From: Brachionus plicatilis
Lineage: Eukaryota > Rotifera > Eurotatoria > Ploima > Brachionidae
Length of the DNA stretch: 64,000 bases
Assembly (NCBI GenBank): GCA_010279815.1
Contig: QEOQ01000303.1
Coordinates: 437,567-501,566 of the forward strand
Reading direction: 5' to 3'
The notes under the pieces: model-generated
Seen by the model: only the letters and a program-made list of their open reading frames with translations
Databases searched by the model: none
Told to the model about the DNA's origin: nothing
In this document: positions 11,322-25,200 of the stretch, in pieces
How the letters are laid out: each line of letters opens with the position of its first letter
Numbering within the stretch: position 1 is the first letter of the stretch
Program-made: the position numbers and the translations under genes

Positions 11322-12374
11322 GTGCAAACAGTTTGTCTTACAAACACCTTTTTTTCAGTGAATCTTGCCATGGATGAGATGGAGGATGGTGATTCTCCTT
11401 CTTCTGTTCGAGGTGAATGTAAAAGTCAGCTTATCAGCTTCTCTCGGTCAAATTGGAACGACAAAAATAATTTCGAAAATCTAAAATCGGAGCTCATTCA
11501 GTTCTTTGTCTCTAACATCAACAACGGTTTCTCCAGAATTGAGAACAAAACACTCGTTGAGTCCCTTTCCTTTCTATCATTAGAGTTACTCAAATGTCTC
11601 CAAATAGAACTTGGTGATCAACTTCTTGCAAATCATAATATTGGTGCGACTATCACACTTAAAAAAAAAAGAACTATAAAAACTATCTCAAATGACATAT
11701 ATCAACTAACACATTATTTATGTAATAACGAACTAACTGAAGAGAACTTCTTGGTCCTCTTTAACAAACAAAACATTAGTTTATCAAATTCAATGTCTCA
11801 TAATTTGTTTAATCACGAAGATCTTGAAGACTTATTAACCTTGACAGAGGAGATAAATTTCGAGACTGGCGAACTCAACAAGAACTATACTTCATTAAGG
11901 AGCATTTATCAGGAAATTAGTCAGTTACCAAAGAAACAAAGTAAACAAATAAACAATTTAATTGTTGAAAATAAATCACTTCGTGAAGCGGTTAACTCGA
12001 ACCATTTAGTTATTCGATCACTTAAGGTACTGATAAAAAATTTTATCAACTCCCAAATGAATCAAAAATCGGTTGTACCAAATATAATGCATCGAAAATC
12101 AGGTGCCAAAAAAATTGATGTTTCTATGAATCCTACTGTACCAACTCCAGTTCAAGCTTATCCGAATAACAATGGAAACAAACATAGGTCATTGAAAAGC
12201 TTTAACTCATATGAGACTGACAATTCAAACAGGGAAATTGAAGATGATAATACTATTCATAAAATAGCAGGTTCAGAGCGTAAAACAAACAAAAAATATT
12301 CGACCAATACCTACATGAAAAATGCGGGTAAAAATGATCAAAGTGTTTTAAGGATATGCGGAAGAAAAATTTAA
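11322..12374 (+). CDS. LINE ORF1-like protein, C-terminally frameshifted
   Basis: An open frame of 350 codons. The likeliest start is the ATG at 11370 (context GCCATGG), which gives 334 residues. The product is charged and rich in Asn, Ser and Lys, with a possible coiled coil around residues 175-240 of the ORF (LTEEINFETGELNKNY ... IVENKSLREAV). No RRM or CCHC knuckle was recognised. The frame is lost after GRKI, but other frames continue plausibly (VYLGRIDYEEENKSIEKYF, then a tail ending at about 12656), so the C-terminus is probably broken by indels. Calling it ORF1 rests mainly on its position directly upstream of a LINE endonuclease remnant in the same orientation. Confidence 0.55.
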   Translation: MQTVCLTNTFFSVNLAMDEMEDGDSPSSVRGECKSQLISFSRSNWNDKNNFENLKSELIQFFVSNINNGFSRIENKTLVESLSFLSLELLKCLQIELGDQLLANHNIGATITLKKKRTIKTISNDIYQLTHYLCNNELTEENFLVLFNKQNISLSNSMSHNLFNHEDLEDLLTLTEEINFETGELNKNYTSLRSIYQEISQLPKKQSKQINNLIVENKSLREAVNSNHLVIRSLKVLIKNFINSQMNQKSVVPNIMHRKSGAKKIDVSMNPTVPTPVQAYPNNNGNKHRSLKSFNSYETDNSNREIEDDNTIHKIAGSERKTNKKYSTNTYMKNAGKNDQSVLRICGRKI

Positions 12375-12694
12375 GTGTATCTTGGTAGGATCGATTATGA
12401 AGAAGAAAACAAAAGTATAGAAAAATATTTTCAATCAATAATAAAAATATACAGTTTCGATCAAATCAAGACGGCACAAAATCTTTTAAATTTTCAATAA
12501 GTGCATTTGATAAAGAAATTATAAAGAAAAAGATTAGTGACCGAAGGGTACAGTAGTGAAAAAATACCGTAAGCCATATACTAAAAGACAATCTAATGTT
12601 GAAATGACTGAACAAAATGGATCATCGAACTCTACGAATACCAATACAGCAAATTAAATTTGATCAATCGGACTTCATATTTTGTTTTTTTATA

Positions 12695-13705
12695 GTCATT
12701 TTCAATTTTTTACATACTCCATATGGATAAATGCTCAATATGGGCGTATGTAAATAAATCGGGAGACCTTTTGGTGGACAAGCCTGGCTTCTAGATGACT
12801 CATGTGAAATAATGGACCATGACGATTCTAAAAGAAGAGCTGACTGTAAGTCAGTCTATTAATTGGCTTTATCTAGAATTTTCATGTACATTAAAAGATT
12901 TGGAGAGAAAAAGATTCCAATAATAGTTCTTGGTGACTTTAATGCTGACTCATTTAGAGGGAATAGGTTTGACGGTCTACTTAATGACATGATAAATAAT
13001 TTAGATCTCTCTTTGATAAACACTTTGAATATGCATTTTTGTCAGTTTACTTTTGAGGGTAACTCACCAAAAAAAGAAAAATACTATTCTAATCTTGATC
13101 ATATCTTATTTAAACTCCCAAATCTTATTCTAATAGAGATATACAGAGCAACATTGTTGACTCAGTAGATAATATGAGTGATCATAGGGCTGTCATGATT
13201 GAATTCACAATAGATTCTAAGATAAATCATAATAATGATCAGTTGGGTTCTAGTGAAAAAATATAATATTAATTTTGATAATATTGACGTGCTTAACTTT
13301 TTTAATGAAGACTTAAAGTATAAAATAGACAAGCCATTTACTCATGTGAAAGTAGAAGATATAAATTGTAAATAGAGTCACATAAATAAATTTTATGATA
13401 ACTTGTGCATAACTATGCAGAGTGTAGTTAATGAAACATTATTATATCAGAATGAAATATCGGAAAAATATTTTAAAAAGAAAAACCCTTGGTTCAATCA
13501 TGAACTTAACGAAATTAAGATTAGACTTGTTGAGATAAGAGATCAACTAAAAGAAAATTATTCTGAGACACTTTTAAAAGAAAGAAAAAGCCTAACAAAA
13601 ATTAGGAGCGTGCAAAGAAAAAATATTTTCTTGCATGAAAAAGATAACTTAAGGAAGCTAGAGAATTTGTTAAATTGCAAAGATATAAAAAAGTTCTGGA
13701 ATTAA
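12695..13705 (+). pseudogene. LINE ORF2 remnant: AP-type endonuclease and linker
   Basis: Pieces in several frames spell an apurinic-type endonuclease. 12863-13168 contains the catalytic-type GDFNAD and the downstream LDHIL; after a frame change at about 13173 the SDHRAV motif follows. 13403-13705 reads a Lys/Glu-rich linker containing KKNPWFNHEL, typical of the region between endonuclease and reverse transcriptase in LINEs. Stops (e.g. 13372) and frameshifts show it is dead. No reverse transcriptase motif follows, so the element is deleted as well as decayed. It belongs with the ORF1-like frame upstream. Confidence 0.8.
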
Positions 13706-14539
13706 CTTAATTCTGCTGCAGTTTTCAGAAAAGTTTTTAAATGATTACAGTGAATGTTTAAAGCTTTTTCATCATAAAAAAGGATGACTGGACGGTGTAG
13801 ATGATTAACTCGATGCAGAAACCTCTGTGTCAGGTCAGAGTTGTTCCTCAAAAAGGTACTGGAAAAGGAGATGAGCACCTCCCCATTATCCTCTAGGATA
13901 GAAATTGGCAAATTATTAATTTAAACAGACAATAAAGAGCGTAAAATTATAAAAACTAATTGATTAAACTGAAAAAACTCTTGATTTACATTATTTTTCT
14001 TGATTCTATTGATTCAATGGAGACGATAATTTCATACACTGAATTTGTCTCATTGCTGCCGTCTTCTTTGCTATCTATAAAATATCCTTTAGTTAAATTT
14101 AATCCATCAATTTTTTTTTGTTTATAAACCCTGTTTCTATTAATTTAAAATATAAAACGTTGTTATTTAAATTTTTTTAATTAAATTTTTTTAAATTAGA
14201 AACTTGTCTCTATTTTATTTATCTGTATAATTTAATTTAATTTTGATCTTAATTTTAATAAACACAAGCCTTTTGAGGACAAAGTCCAAAAAAAAAACTC
14301 CTGCATCTACTTCGTTATTCTCAATTTATTCAATCACTTTAACAAATTGGACTCACACAAAAAGGCATACTCAGACTTTTTGGAATAAGACAATTAAAAA
14401 ATTAAATAATCTCAAAAGTTGATTTATAAATTGGAATTTAGCTAAAATTATTGATATAATGATATTTAAAAGGAAATACACAATGCTGGTACGAAACAAT
14501 GAGATTAACTTTCTTTTAAATCTAATGATCAACGGCGGA

Positions 14540-14850
14540 ATAAATCAACGGTGCTTTTGAAGTAATACTTGGAGCAGCGGCTTCTATCCTTCATCCACAA
14601 ACACCACGCGGACTTACTTAATTATATGTTTTGGTATGATTTGGCATCTGAAAACTGCTCAAAACTCACCAAAACCTGGATAGAGAAAAATGTGCCTTTT
14701 GTGGCCAAAAATATTTTTCTTGTTTAATTTTCTTTTTTTGATTATTGTTTTGTAATTTACGTATTCATTTTGTAAAAAACAGAGAGCCGTATTTAAATTG
14801 AAATTATCGAAAAAAGGGTTGTAAATAAATAGCATTTGAATTGAATTAGG
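14540..14850 (+). pseudogene. Possible 3' end of the decayed LINE
   Basis: A short open stretch (about 14555-14719) encodes a protein-like segment with RLLSFIHKHHADLLNYMFWY and ends in a stop. A second stretch ends KQRAVFKLKLSKKGL plus stop at about 14824, followed by the AT-rich tail ATAAATAGCATTTGAATTG. This looks like the end of a LINE ORF2 and its 3' tail, in line with the endonuclease remnant upstream. The reading is weak; neither segment carries a named motif. Confidence 0.35.
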
Positions 14851-16237
14851 ATTAGTAAATTAATTTTTAAAATTGGAGTTTGAATTCACAAAAAATATTT
14901 ACTTAAGTTTAGTTTTTGAATTGAGTTTAAATTTAAAGCCCAAAGAATTATTTGAATTTGAATTCAAATTTTGAAATTAAAAAATAAATAAATTAAACTT
15001 TAATTTGAAAAATTTAGCAATAATTCAATTTTTTACAATATTTTAAAAATAAATGTAATCATTTAATAATGTGAATTAAAATTTTATTGCTAATAAATGT
15101 ACTTTTAAAAGGCTAAAATTTACTTTTTTTAAATTTAATATTTTAAAATTGATTGTTTAGAAAAAATTATTTGGTGATTAGAAAATAATTTTAGTGATAT
15201 ATTTTTAAATTTTTTCGAATTCAAGTTTATTTTTATAATAAATCTTAATAAATTTAATGATTTGTTCAAATTTTCAATTTAATTTCCAACACTAATCTTA
15301 AACTTGGTAAGGTTATGGATTATTTCAAATTTGAATTTAATTTTTAATATAAAAAATATATTTTATTAACATAAATTTTAAAAATAACCATCTGTTCAAT
15401 TTTTTACTAAATAATTGGATTTAGAAAGCACAAAAAAAATCAAAAAAAGCTCTCAATCTTGTCTGATTGATTATAATCTATTAAAGAAATGTTTGAATTT
15501 GAATGTGAAGATCATGCATTTTTGACGCATTAATGCCACATTTTTTTCACATGATTCTTTTAATTTTTTGATCTGGTCGATCATATATCTCTCTAATCCA
15601 AAAAAGCACTTGATCGTAGCCAAGTTATCCTAAATTACCGGCAGAAGTATTTTTTTAGTTGTTTGATTGTGAAGATGACATTTTAAGATATTTAAAAATT
15701 AATTTTAAAAATTCTAAATACTCCAATTAAGTTTTTTTTTATTCAAAAGTCTATAATAATGAAAGATAAAGTTGTTTATTATTAATTATCACACATCTAT
15801 CTATTTAAATATGATTCAAAACTTGGCTCTTTATCTTTGCTGCTTTTGATATGAATTATAGAATACCAATTCAACAATGGATTTTATAAAATAATAAAGT
15901 ACTAAAAAAATATTTTATTATGGTAATAAAAATAAAATAAAATTGTTTTTTTTATACAGATTTATAAAAAAATCATCTAAATATAAAAATCTATTCAGCT
16001 TTATTTTTCACTGATTCCGAAGCACTTTACTCCTGCTTCAAAATTTGGTCAAAATTAGAATATAAACAAAAATTTCACAATAATCCAAATGTGTAAATTC
16101 GGTTTTTAATATTGAGGACCTAGCATTTGTCCGCCCGTAGATCGAGCAATCCACACAGTATAATTCAAATATTTCTTGATAAATAATATTTAACTTTTCC
16201 TAATTTCACACAAAATGTTTAACTAATACTAATATAT
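14851..16237. other. Intergenic AT-rich stretch
   Basis: Very AT-rich sequence between the LINE remnant and the 3' end of the phosphatase gene. It has no open frame worth reporting and no clear inverted repeat. Confidence 0.5.
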
Positions 16238-19200
16238 TTACAAGTCAAAAACTTGAGTGGATCTGCGCTTGCTCACACTGCATCGATTATCACCATAATT
16301 TTCGTTTGACGCACTAAAGTCATTTTCATAGTAATCATTAGTTATTTGGTCAAGTTTAAGAGATTTGCGATTATTAAATTTGTTGGATAGAGGATTTTTC
16401 AAATTATTGATTAAATAATAATAGTGATTTTTATTCGGCACATATTGTACATTAATACTTAAATCTTTGTTAAATGTGTAATTTGAGCTCTGTCTCAATT
16501 TGGTTTTAGCTGATTGCACCATGTTTGAGTTGAACGGAAATGGACCCAAGTCTTGCTCTTCGCTTTTTTTGTTTTCACTTTTATCAGAATGATTGTATTT
16601 CTTGTTAGGCAATGTCAAAACTAAAAAAATGAAATAATAAAAAAAATTTTAAAAACAATTATTACTACAAGAGCTTGTTTACATGCAGATTTTAATAAAA
16701 AAGCTCGAAAAAAATTGATCACTTTAAAATAAATTTTTAAAAAATATGCCAAATAAAAGCTATCGCACTTTAAGTCTTACTTCCAAAGCTTAACTAAATT
16801 TAACTTTAACTTTTTGTATAATTGTTTAACCTGATCTTGAACGTCACGAGGGTTTTACGAATGAGAGAGAGAGGATTGCTTAAAAATATGATCTAAGGTT
16901 GTATTTGTAAATTTAATTAATTCCTGTCGTAGAAAATAACTCGAATAAATGTACATTTCAAAAAGTCAAAATAAAAAAAATAAATGAAGAAAAAAATAAT
17001 AATAAAAAAGCCTTTACAATGACTACGTTATTTTAAAACTTTAACTTAATTTTTATACGATAAAACAAAAAATCTATTTTCTTGAAAATTAAAAATGGGC
17101 TTTGAAGAAGAAATTGAGAATTGAATTAAAATAAACTGAATCGAAAAAATCAATTTTAATTAATCTAATAGAATTTAAATCAATTATATTGACTTAAATT
17201 GAAATTAAATATGAGACTAATCTCCAATTTATAGAGCATGTTATATTTAATTTTATCTTATTAATAATTAATAATTATTATTTAAAATTAGTTTACAAAA
17301 AATTGAAATTCATTTTTAAATAACAATGTTTTAAAGAAATTTTTCAATTATTTACATCAATCATTTTGAGACATAAAAATTTTAATTAATATTAAACTTT
17401 ATAGATTGAATCACTTAGATCAGCATAATTCGAAATATACTAAGTTAAACTCCATATGTGAAAATAGAGGCTCTTAACCGCGACTTACCTATATATTGGT
17501 CATTAAAAGGCTATCTTTTTCATTTATCTCTTTTAAGACTTATTTTAATGAATTAAAAGATTAACACTAAAAGCACAAAAAAGTCAAAAAATTCATTATT
17601 AATTTTTAATTTGTATTTGCCAATTTTTAACTAAATTTTACAATCTAAAATTTTAAAATAGCTAACACATCAATGTATGTAAAAATATAAAAGTTAGCTT
17701 TTCACTTGTAATAATCATCAAAGATATTTATTCCAAGTGAAAAGCTTACTTTTATATTTTTAAATTATGTAAAAATTTGTTTAATGTTAAGATAAATAAT
17801 CAAAATAGCCTATTAACTTTAAGATGCTTGCCACACAATTTTTGTGTAGTGTTTGCTTACTTTTTATTGCATTCAAAGTGCATTCCTTATAGTTTAAGAT
17901 TTTCTGAATTGAAACAATCTAATTGAAAAAACTTCACAGTCCTGAAAAATATAGCATACCAAAGATTTGACTTAACATTTTAATTAAAAAAATAATTAAG
18001 TTTTCTTAAATTCAACTCAGTAAGAAAAGCCTTTAAAAATTTAATTTAAATTTTAAAAAATAGTTTAAAAAAAAATTAATATAAGCTCGAAAGGATGAGC
18101 ATTTTAAAAGAGTAAGAAAAGATAGCAATTCTAAACGAAAATAAATTTTTGTTAATCCCTTATATAAAAAAAATGAAAAAAATCAAATAAAATAAAAGAA
18201 TTATAATAGTAAAATAAGCTATTGTAACACCTCATGTACCCTAGGCCCTGTCTCTCTCTCTATCTTTATAGACTTATGTTGTATTTTAGTTTAAGTTAGA
18301 GTTTTGAATAAATAATGAGAAGAGAAATATTTCTTTTAAATTTATTTAATAGTGCCACGCTATTAAACTATGATGTGATATAAAATAATTTTTATTAAGT
18401 TTAACCGTGAACTACAACGTTTTTTTATTTTAACAACCATTAAGGGGGAATTTTGATTCAAATTTTTACATAGGGACTTTTCAATTTTGATTTTATATAT
18501 TTTTTATTTTTAAGTCAATATTTTCTTTATTATGTTTAGAGAAGACAATGAAAGAAGAATTTTTAACAGATTTTTACCCTTTTAAAAAAGTTTTATTTTA
18601 TTTAAGGAATTGTCCAATATTTATCTCTTTATTTTTTTCTGCGCCAAACTAAATCTCCTCAAAAAAAATAAATAAAAATTCAAAATAAAGTTAAAATAAA
18701 ATATAATAAATAACAAGATAAGATACTATTTTTTAGTTTAAACTTTATTTCGTAATTTTTTGACATCATGTAAACACATTGGGTAAAGTTACCCACATTT
18801 TGAAAAAAAAATCGCAGAAATCTTAATTATATTGATAAAAAATTAATTAATTATTGTGTCAAATAATGGGTCAAATTTTTGTTTTAAAGGTAACATTTGC
18901 CGTCAGTTATTTGATCATGGGAATTTTTTTTCTTTATAGTTAACTAATTTTTCACATCATTTAAACGATTGGGTCCATTGAAAAAAAAAATCGCTGCATT
19001 TTTAAATATTAAGATTTGCTTAGTGTAATAAAATAAGTCTACAAAATACTCTTCAATTTTCTGCATTTTGCACACCATTAAAAAGTATTCTGATCTAGTT
19101 TTTGCAGACATATATTTTCGGATTAAGCAAATTTGCAAAAACATTAGCATTTTACAGAACTAAATTATTGTAAATTTCTTATTGTAAAAAAGTCATTCAA

Positions 19201-22200
19201 ATTTTTCTGAATTGATTTGAACTTCACAGCCCAAGAAACTTCTTGTCTTTTATTTATTTTTTTTATTTTTAATTTTAAAAGTTTTCGAAAATCTTAAAAT
19301 TCTTTAGAAGCTTGTTTTTATTTAAAACTACTATTTTCTGTAGCCTATGTCATTTAAATTATATTTGAACCTTTTTATAAGCTAATGTTTTTGATTCAAA
19401 TATTCCTATTTTTTCGTATCAACAGATTATGTAACCAAAAATGTAACTTTCAAAACAACTTTTAAAAAATAAAATTTTTAAACTTTAATTTTTAAATTTT
19501 TGTCATGTTCTATGCAGAGTTGGTCAAAAGTCAAACTTAAAACCAGAATTTTTAAAAGTCAAAGTCAGACTTTGACTTGGAAATTTTTTTTATACTTTAA
19601 AGTCTTGGCTTTGACTTTTGTTTTAATAAATTAGCCTTGGACTAGGCCGCAAAAAAAACTAGCTAGAACGGCAATCTATCTGTCAGTATCACAGTCATAT
19701 GATTTTTAGCCGTTCCAGGTAGCTTTTGTAGCGGCCTACTAAATAAGAATCCAAAAAAGCGCCGTTTAAAGAAAAAAAATTAAAGTCAAAGTCAAGTCTG
19801 GACTTTGATTTTTGACCAACTCTGGTTCTATGTGGTTTCTGAAATCAACATCCTTGAAATAAGAAAGTGATGAATTTTGGCGAGTCACCTGGCAGGACAG
19901 TATTTGTTTAAAGAGCCCTGAAAGAGTCAAAATGAAACACGATTTTACACAAAAGGAAACTTTACAAAAATAACACATATTAACAGAATGACTTTAAAAC
20001 AAGAGTATTAAAATAAGCCTTTTGAAAGCCGAATTAAAAAATAATGTTACTTTTTAAAAATTTAAAATTAAACCAGCTCGACAATTTTTAAATAATTTTG
20101 AACAGTTTTTCATCATTTGAACACGAGTGAAATTTAGTCGAATGTTAATTTTTGTATTTAGAATAGCTCAAATGTTACAACTAAATAGCTAAACTACTAC
20201 TGTTAGAAGCGTTTTACAGCATTTGAATAACAATATTAGGAATTATCTAATACATAAAGAAAATTTGGTGCTAATACAAAATATTCATCTCAAGACTTAC
20301 TGTCGTATTTAGATGATTTTAACCTCTAAATAAAAAAAAATAAAATTTTAAAATTAAATTAAAAAATGTTAATTTCTAAAGCATACAAATTTGTTAATAA
20401 AAATTAAAAAAAAAAAAACACAACTCACATAAAAAGATTGCGTTGGTTTGTTTTGGTCTTGTAAATTTTCCTTTAAATCAAAATCTTTGTGAGAATTTGA
20501 ATTTATGTCCAACAAAATTCCATTTCGGTAATTCCGAGTGCCAAAATTATCCGAATAGGATTCTAAATTGCCGCCAGATTTTGACGATTTATTCACTCTT
20601 ATTTCTACGTATTTGTTTGGCAATTGACTAGCCACTGGTTCAACTTTACAATTTTGACTTGAATCATTACCAAAATCGCTTTCGATCATGTTATAAATAG
20701 CGTTGCGGGTATTTTCGTTCATGTTGAAACGTTTGTGTTGAATTTTGGTGCGAACCGGTGGCTTTGGCGTCTCACTTGATTGTTCCAAATGCTTATTTTC
20801 TTGGTCATCTCTCTTTTTAGCAGGTAAGGAATCATATAACTCGGCCTTCATCGGTTGACTCAATTGTCTTAGATCAATCTCTTTACCAGATGAAACTTTT
20901 GCACTGTTTATCACATGCTTAAAATTGAGCATAGATGAGGACCCGTCCGAAAATGGCACGGCATCTTCACTATGGTAATTAATAGCCGACTTGGGTATGT
21001 TATTATTTGAATGCAGATCGATTTGTAGCTGTCGATTGGAGTTAAGCTTATGAGTCAAAAATTCGCACCCACTACCGGGTTCTTTTTTGCTCATAGACTT
21101 GTCATTTAAGTAAAGCTCGGTATTGTCACTATTTTGCTGACTCAGGTCACATTCGCTTGATCTTTCGCTGGTGCTGGATAATTTCCGTGCTAGCTTGGGA
21201 CTAGCGAGTATCGGTGTTCCGTTGCTATTCAACCTGGTTGCTGATCTAGCTCGGGTTGCGCCAGGTCGCTCCGAATTTAACTCGCTATAGACAAAAAGAC
21301 TCTTGCTGGAAAAGTTGGTGGTCTCACTGCTCTTGTTGTTATAGGAAATGGTTGATGTTGGCGTGCTTATTTTTGACTGGGACTTGTGCTTTATGTATAG
21401 ACTAGGCGATTGGTCGTATGGTTCGGCAAGGTTTGATCTTGGCATGACTTTGGTAGCTGAATTTTTGGCGTTCGATGCTGATGAGGATGCGGAAGAACTT
21501 GACGATACGGATAATGGAGATGGGGACGATGACACAGATGAAAGTGATATTGGCGTGTGAACATTGGATGCATAGTTTTGAGTGTAGTTGGTGATTGTTG
21601 GAGTGCTGTTTGGTGAAAATATTTGGAACATGTTTGGAACTAGGCGGTTTATTTTTTGTTTGACAGTTGTCAACGGGCTCTTAGTGATATTGGCACTTTT
21701 TAATCTGGTATTTGGAGATTTTGGCGGTGTTAAAATTGATGATTCAATAAATTCACTTTTTTTTGCCACTGATTTGTTTAGATTTTGGCTATTATAGTCT
21801 AAATTGTTGTTGGAGTCAATGCGGTATTTACGGCTTGTTTGGCTGTTTAAGTCGGATGGTGAAACATCGCTAGATGATTTGTTTTCACCTTGTGTACCAG
21901 TCACTTTAGCTTGATGAAAAAAAATTATTTTGTCAAAAAAATTATTGATTACAATTACTGATTTGAGATTTAACCGGATTGTTTTGGTACTTTTCGACTC
22001 TGTTACTTAGACTCTTTAGATACTTTTCGAACAATAGAGCCGTAGCCCTGGCAAAAAATAAGTATTGAGACTGAAAAATTTTACTTATTTATTTTATGAT
22101 CAATTGGTAATTTAAGTCTGTTATACTTGGGTTTGGATCATGGCTATTCGCTGTTCCCGGAGAGCTTTAGCAATTTCGTACAATGAAAAATTTTCATTTA

Positions 22201-25200
22201 ATTTCTAAAAGAAAAATTATCATTGTGAAAAAATGTTTTATTTTTTGTTAAGTAATTTAGATTAAAATTCTCCCAGATTTAGATCAGAAAAATTGGATAA
22301 ATCATTGGGAAAAATAATTATTGAGAAGAGGTTTAAAGACTCTGCATTAACTTAAAATATTGGGGGATCAATAACAAAATTTTCTTTTAATATAGCTCAA
22401 ACATTTGATAAATTTCTTTGAACAAAATTATGAAAAAAATGTCTTATTAAAAAATGTTCATTATTAAAAAATTTTTGATTTCCAAAATTAATAGTAAAAG
22501 TTGTTTAAAAAATAAAATAAATAAATAGAAGAATAATGATATTGATAAGTAACGTAAATTTACAGTGGTGTTTTGATAACAGTATTTTACGAAAAATTAC
22601 GTAAAATACCGTAAATTAACCAAATTTTACCACATTTTACGTAAATTAACGTAAAATCCGAAAAGTGAAAAAGAAGCATTTTACGAAAAATTGCGTAAAT
22701 TTTCAGGATTTTGAGATAATTTTGGTAAAATTTAGTAAAATTAAAAACGGCCAATTCAAAATTCAAAATTTTTTGAAAAAATGTCCTTTTTTTCCAAAAA
22801 TCGAAAATTTTAGAAAGCTTTTTTTATAACAATTTAAAAATAACTAACTGTTTTTAGTTTTTAGTTATTTTTAGTTAACTGTTTTTTTGACCAATTTATG
22901 AAAAAAAAACTGTCATAAATTTTCGATTTTTGGAAAAAAAGGACATTTTTTCAAAAAATTTTGAATTTTGAATTGGCCGTTTTTAATTTTACCAAATTTT
23001 ACCAAAATTATCTCAAAATCCTGAAAATTAAAGTAATTTTTCGTAAAATGCTTCTTTTCACTTTTCGAATTTTACGTTAATTTACGTAAAATGTGGTAAA
23101 ATTTGGTTAATTTACGGTATTTTACGTAATTTTTCGTAAAATACTAATATGAAATCACCACTGTATATGATGCTATCGTCTACTAGATTTTGAATTTAAA
23201 ATTAATTTAAATATTTTTTTTTCAAAAATACAAATAAAATCATATAAAGTTTATTTATTTGTTTAGGTGAAAAAAATTAAGTAATCAAAAATCACTTTTC
23301 TAAAATATTTTATTTTTTTAAATCAATTTTGTATTTAAATGAGGGCTGAAAAAAATAAAGCCTCAAACAATTATTTAAGTCAAACAACCTCGTTTTGTGT
23401 TCAAGATCTGATCACGGTTTTACCTTTCACCATTTTTGTGTTCAAACTTTTGTGATCAAAAAAATTAAAATAAAAAAAGTCTGATTATTTATTTATTTAT
23501 TAAATAATGTGATCATTTTTTAAATTATGTAAGTTCAATTAAAGTAAATAAAATTGATATAATATAATTTTTTTAAATGTAAGATATTTTTCATGAAGAT
23601 TTTTGAGTTTTTCAGATTGTTTAATATCTTCTGATTCTTCTAGCTTCGTTCTAAAATTTAGAGTCTTTTTATTCTTATTTTATGATTGTTGATAGTTTTT
23701 TTCTAATTTTGAACAAAAAAACAGTGAAAGGTTAAACTCTGATCAAATGATCACAAACTGAGGTTCGCCCCAAGATTCAATATGAAAATTTATATGAGAT
23801 AAGTCTAAATTAGACAAGGAAAAATTCTATTATCGATTCAAGTAATAAATTACATTTATAAATAAAAATAATCAAATATTAATCGTTCAAATTTTTTTTA
23901 AAACTTTTATTGCATTTTCCAAGCTTAAAAATTTTGAGTAAACTTTAAAATCCTTTTTTGTTTTTTTGTCAAGAACAAATTAAAATAATCAGTTCTTAAG
24001 TTTGTTTGTAGTTTTATCAAAAGAAAATAATCACGTAATATCTAAGATTAAAAGATTACAAAAAATTATCGCCGAAAAAAGTCACAAAAAAAAAGTTTGA
24101 TCACATTTATCAACCCTTTTAAAGTTCATTCTAAAACTATGATCAATTCTCATGTTATTTTGAGTAAATTGATTAAAATTAAAACAATTAAAATTAAAAT
24201 TTCTATTTATGTTATAATTTAATTATTTCGGTTTAGTTACTTCTGGTTAACTTTTTGCTTAATTTTATTAAAAATTACTCTTAAATCAACTTGCTTGGTT
24301 AATTAAATAAAAAAAAAACTTACTGTCTCATTAATCATTGCCCAGAGCTGGTCAATCGCAATAATTGTTCCGGTTCGACCGCACCCTGCACTACAGTGCA
24401 CAACTAAGAAGTCGTTGCTCAACGGGAAATGTATTTTTTTACAATTTTTTCCATTCTGATTTCCATTTAGTTTATTAAAATTTTCATTTAAAAGTTTATT
24501 ATTTTCGATCATCTTTTTCCTAACCAGACCAAGTATATTTATAATGGATTCAATATTGTTCGGCACGCCATGATCGGGCCAGTTAATCAGGTGAAACTGA
24601 GTGAATTCATACTCGAGAATAGACCGGTTGCTTTTTTCCAAATTGGACGCGGACTTTGAATTTAGGTCCTCAGTCATAAAACTTGGATTATATATTACTT
24701 TTATTTGTCTGATTATACAGTCATCCAAAACAATAGGCTTAGATTTCAAAGTAACATAATAATTTTTGTATATACAAAAAGCTTCATTTTGATCGTCTGT
24801 CCAATACCGGTGGCACTTGAGCTGAACAAAAAATAAATGTGAAAAAAGTTTTTTGATTTTAATTTAGACAAACTTTTTGTCCTTCGTACTCGTTGCATGC
24901 ACATACAACAATTTTTACATTAAATTGCACAAGCATTCGAATGAAGTCAACAATGGTATCTTTGGTGGGTCCTTGTGCCGCAATGTACTTGTAGTAGCCA
25001 TCCAGGACATTTGTTATAAAGCTTGCATTGATGTAGTCACTGCCAGACTCGTAGTTGCTTTCGTCTGATTTCACCAAGTTCAATCTCACTCTTGACTCAT
25101 CATCTTTAGCAAACAAATTTTAAAATCAAATAATTTAGGAAAGGTGTTAAACAATCAAATTGAATGAAATAGATAAAAAAAAATATTTAGTTTCTTAAAA

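Noticed and set aside
13702..13911. Minus-strand open frame of 69 codons
   Set aside because: No motif; it lies at the broken end of the LINE remnant and could be part of its decay.
21348..21797. Plus-strand open frames opposite the phosphatase tail
   Set aside because: Shadows of the Ser-rich coding exon on the other strand.
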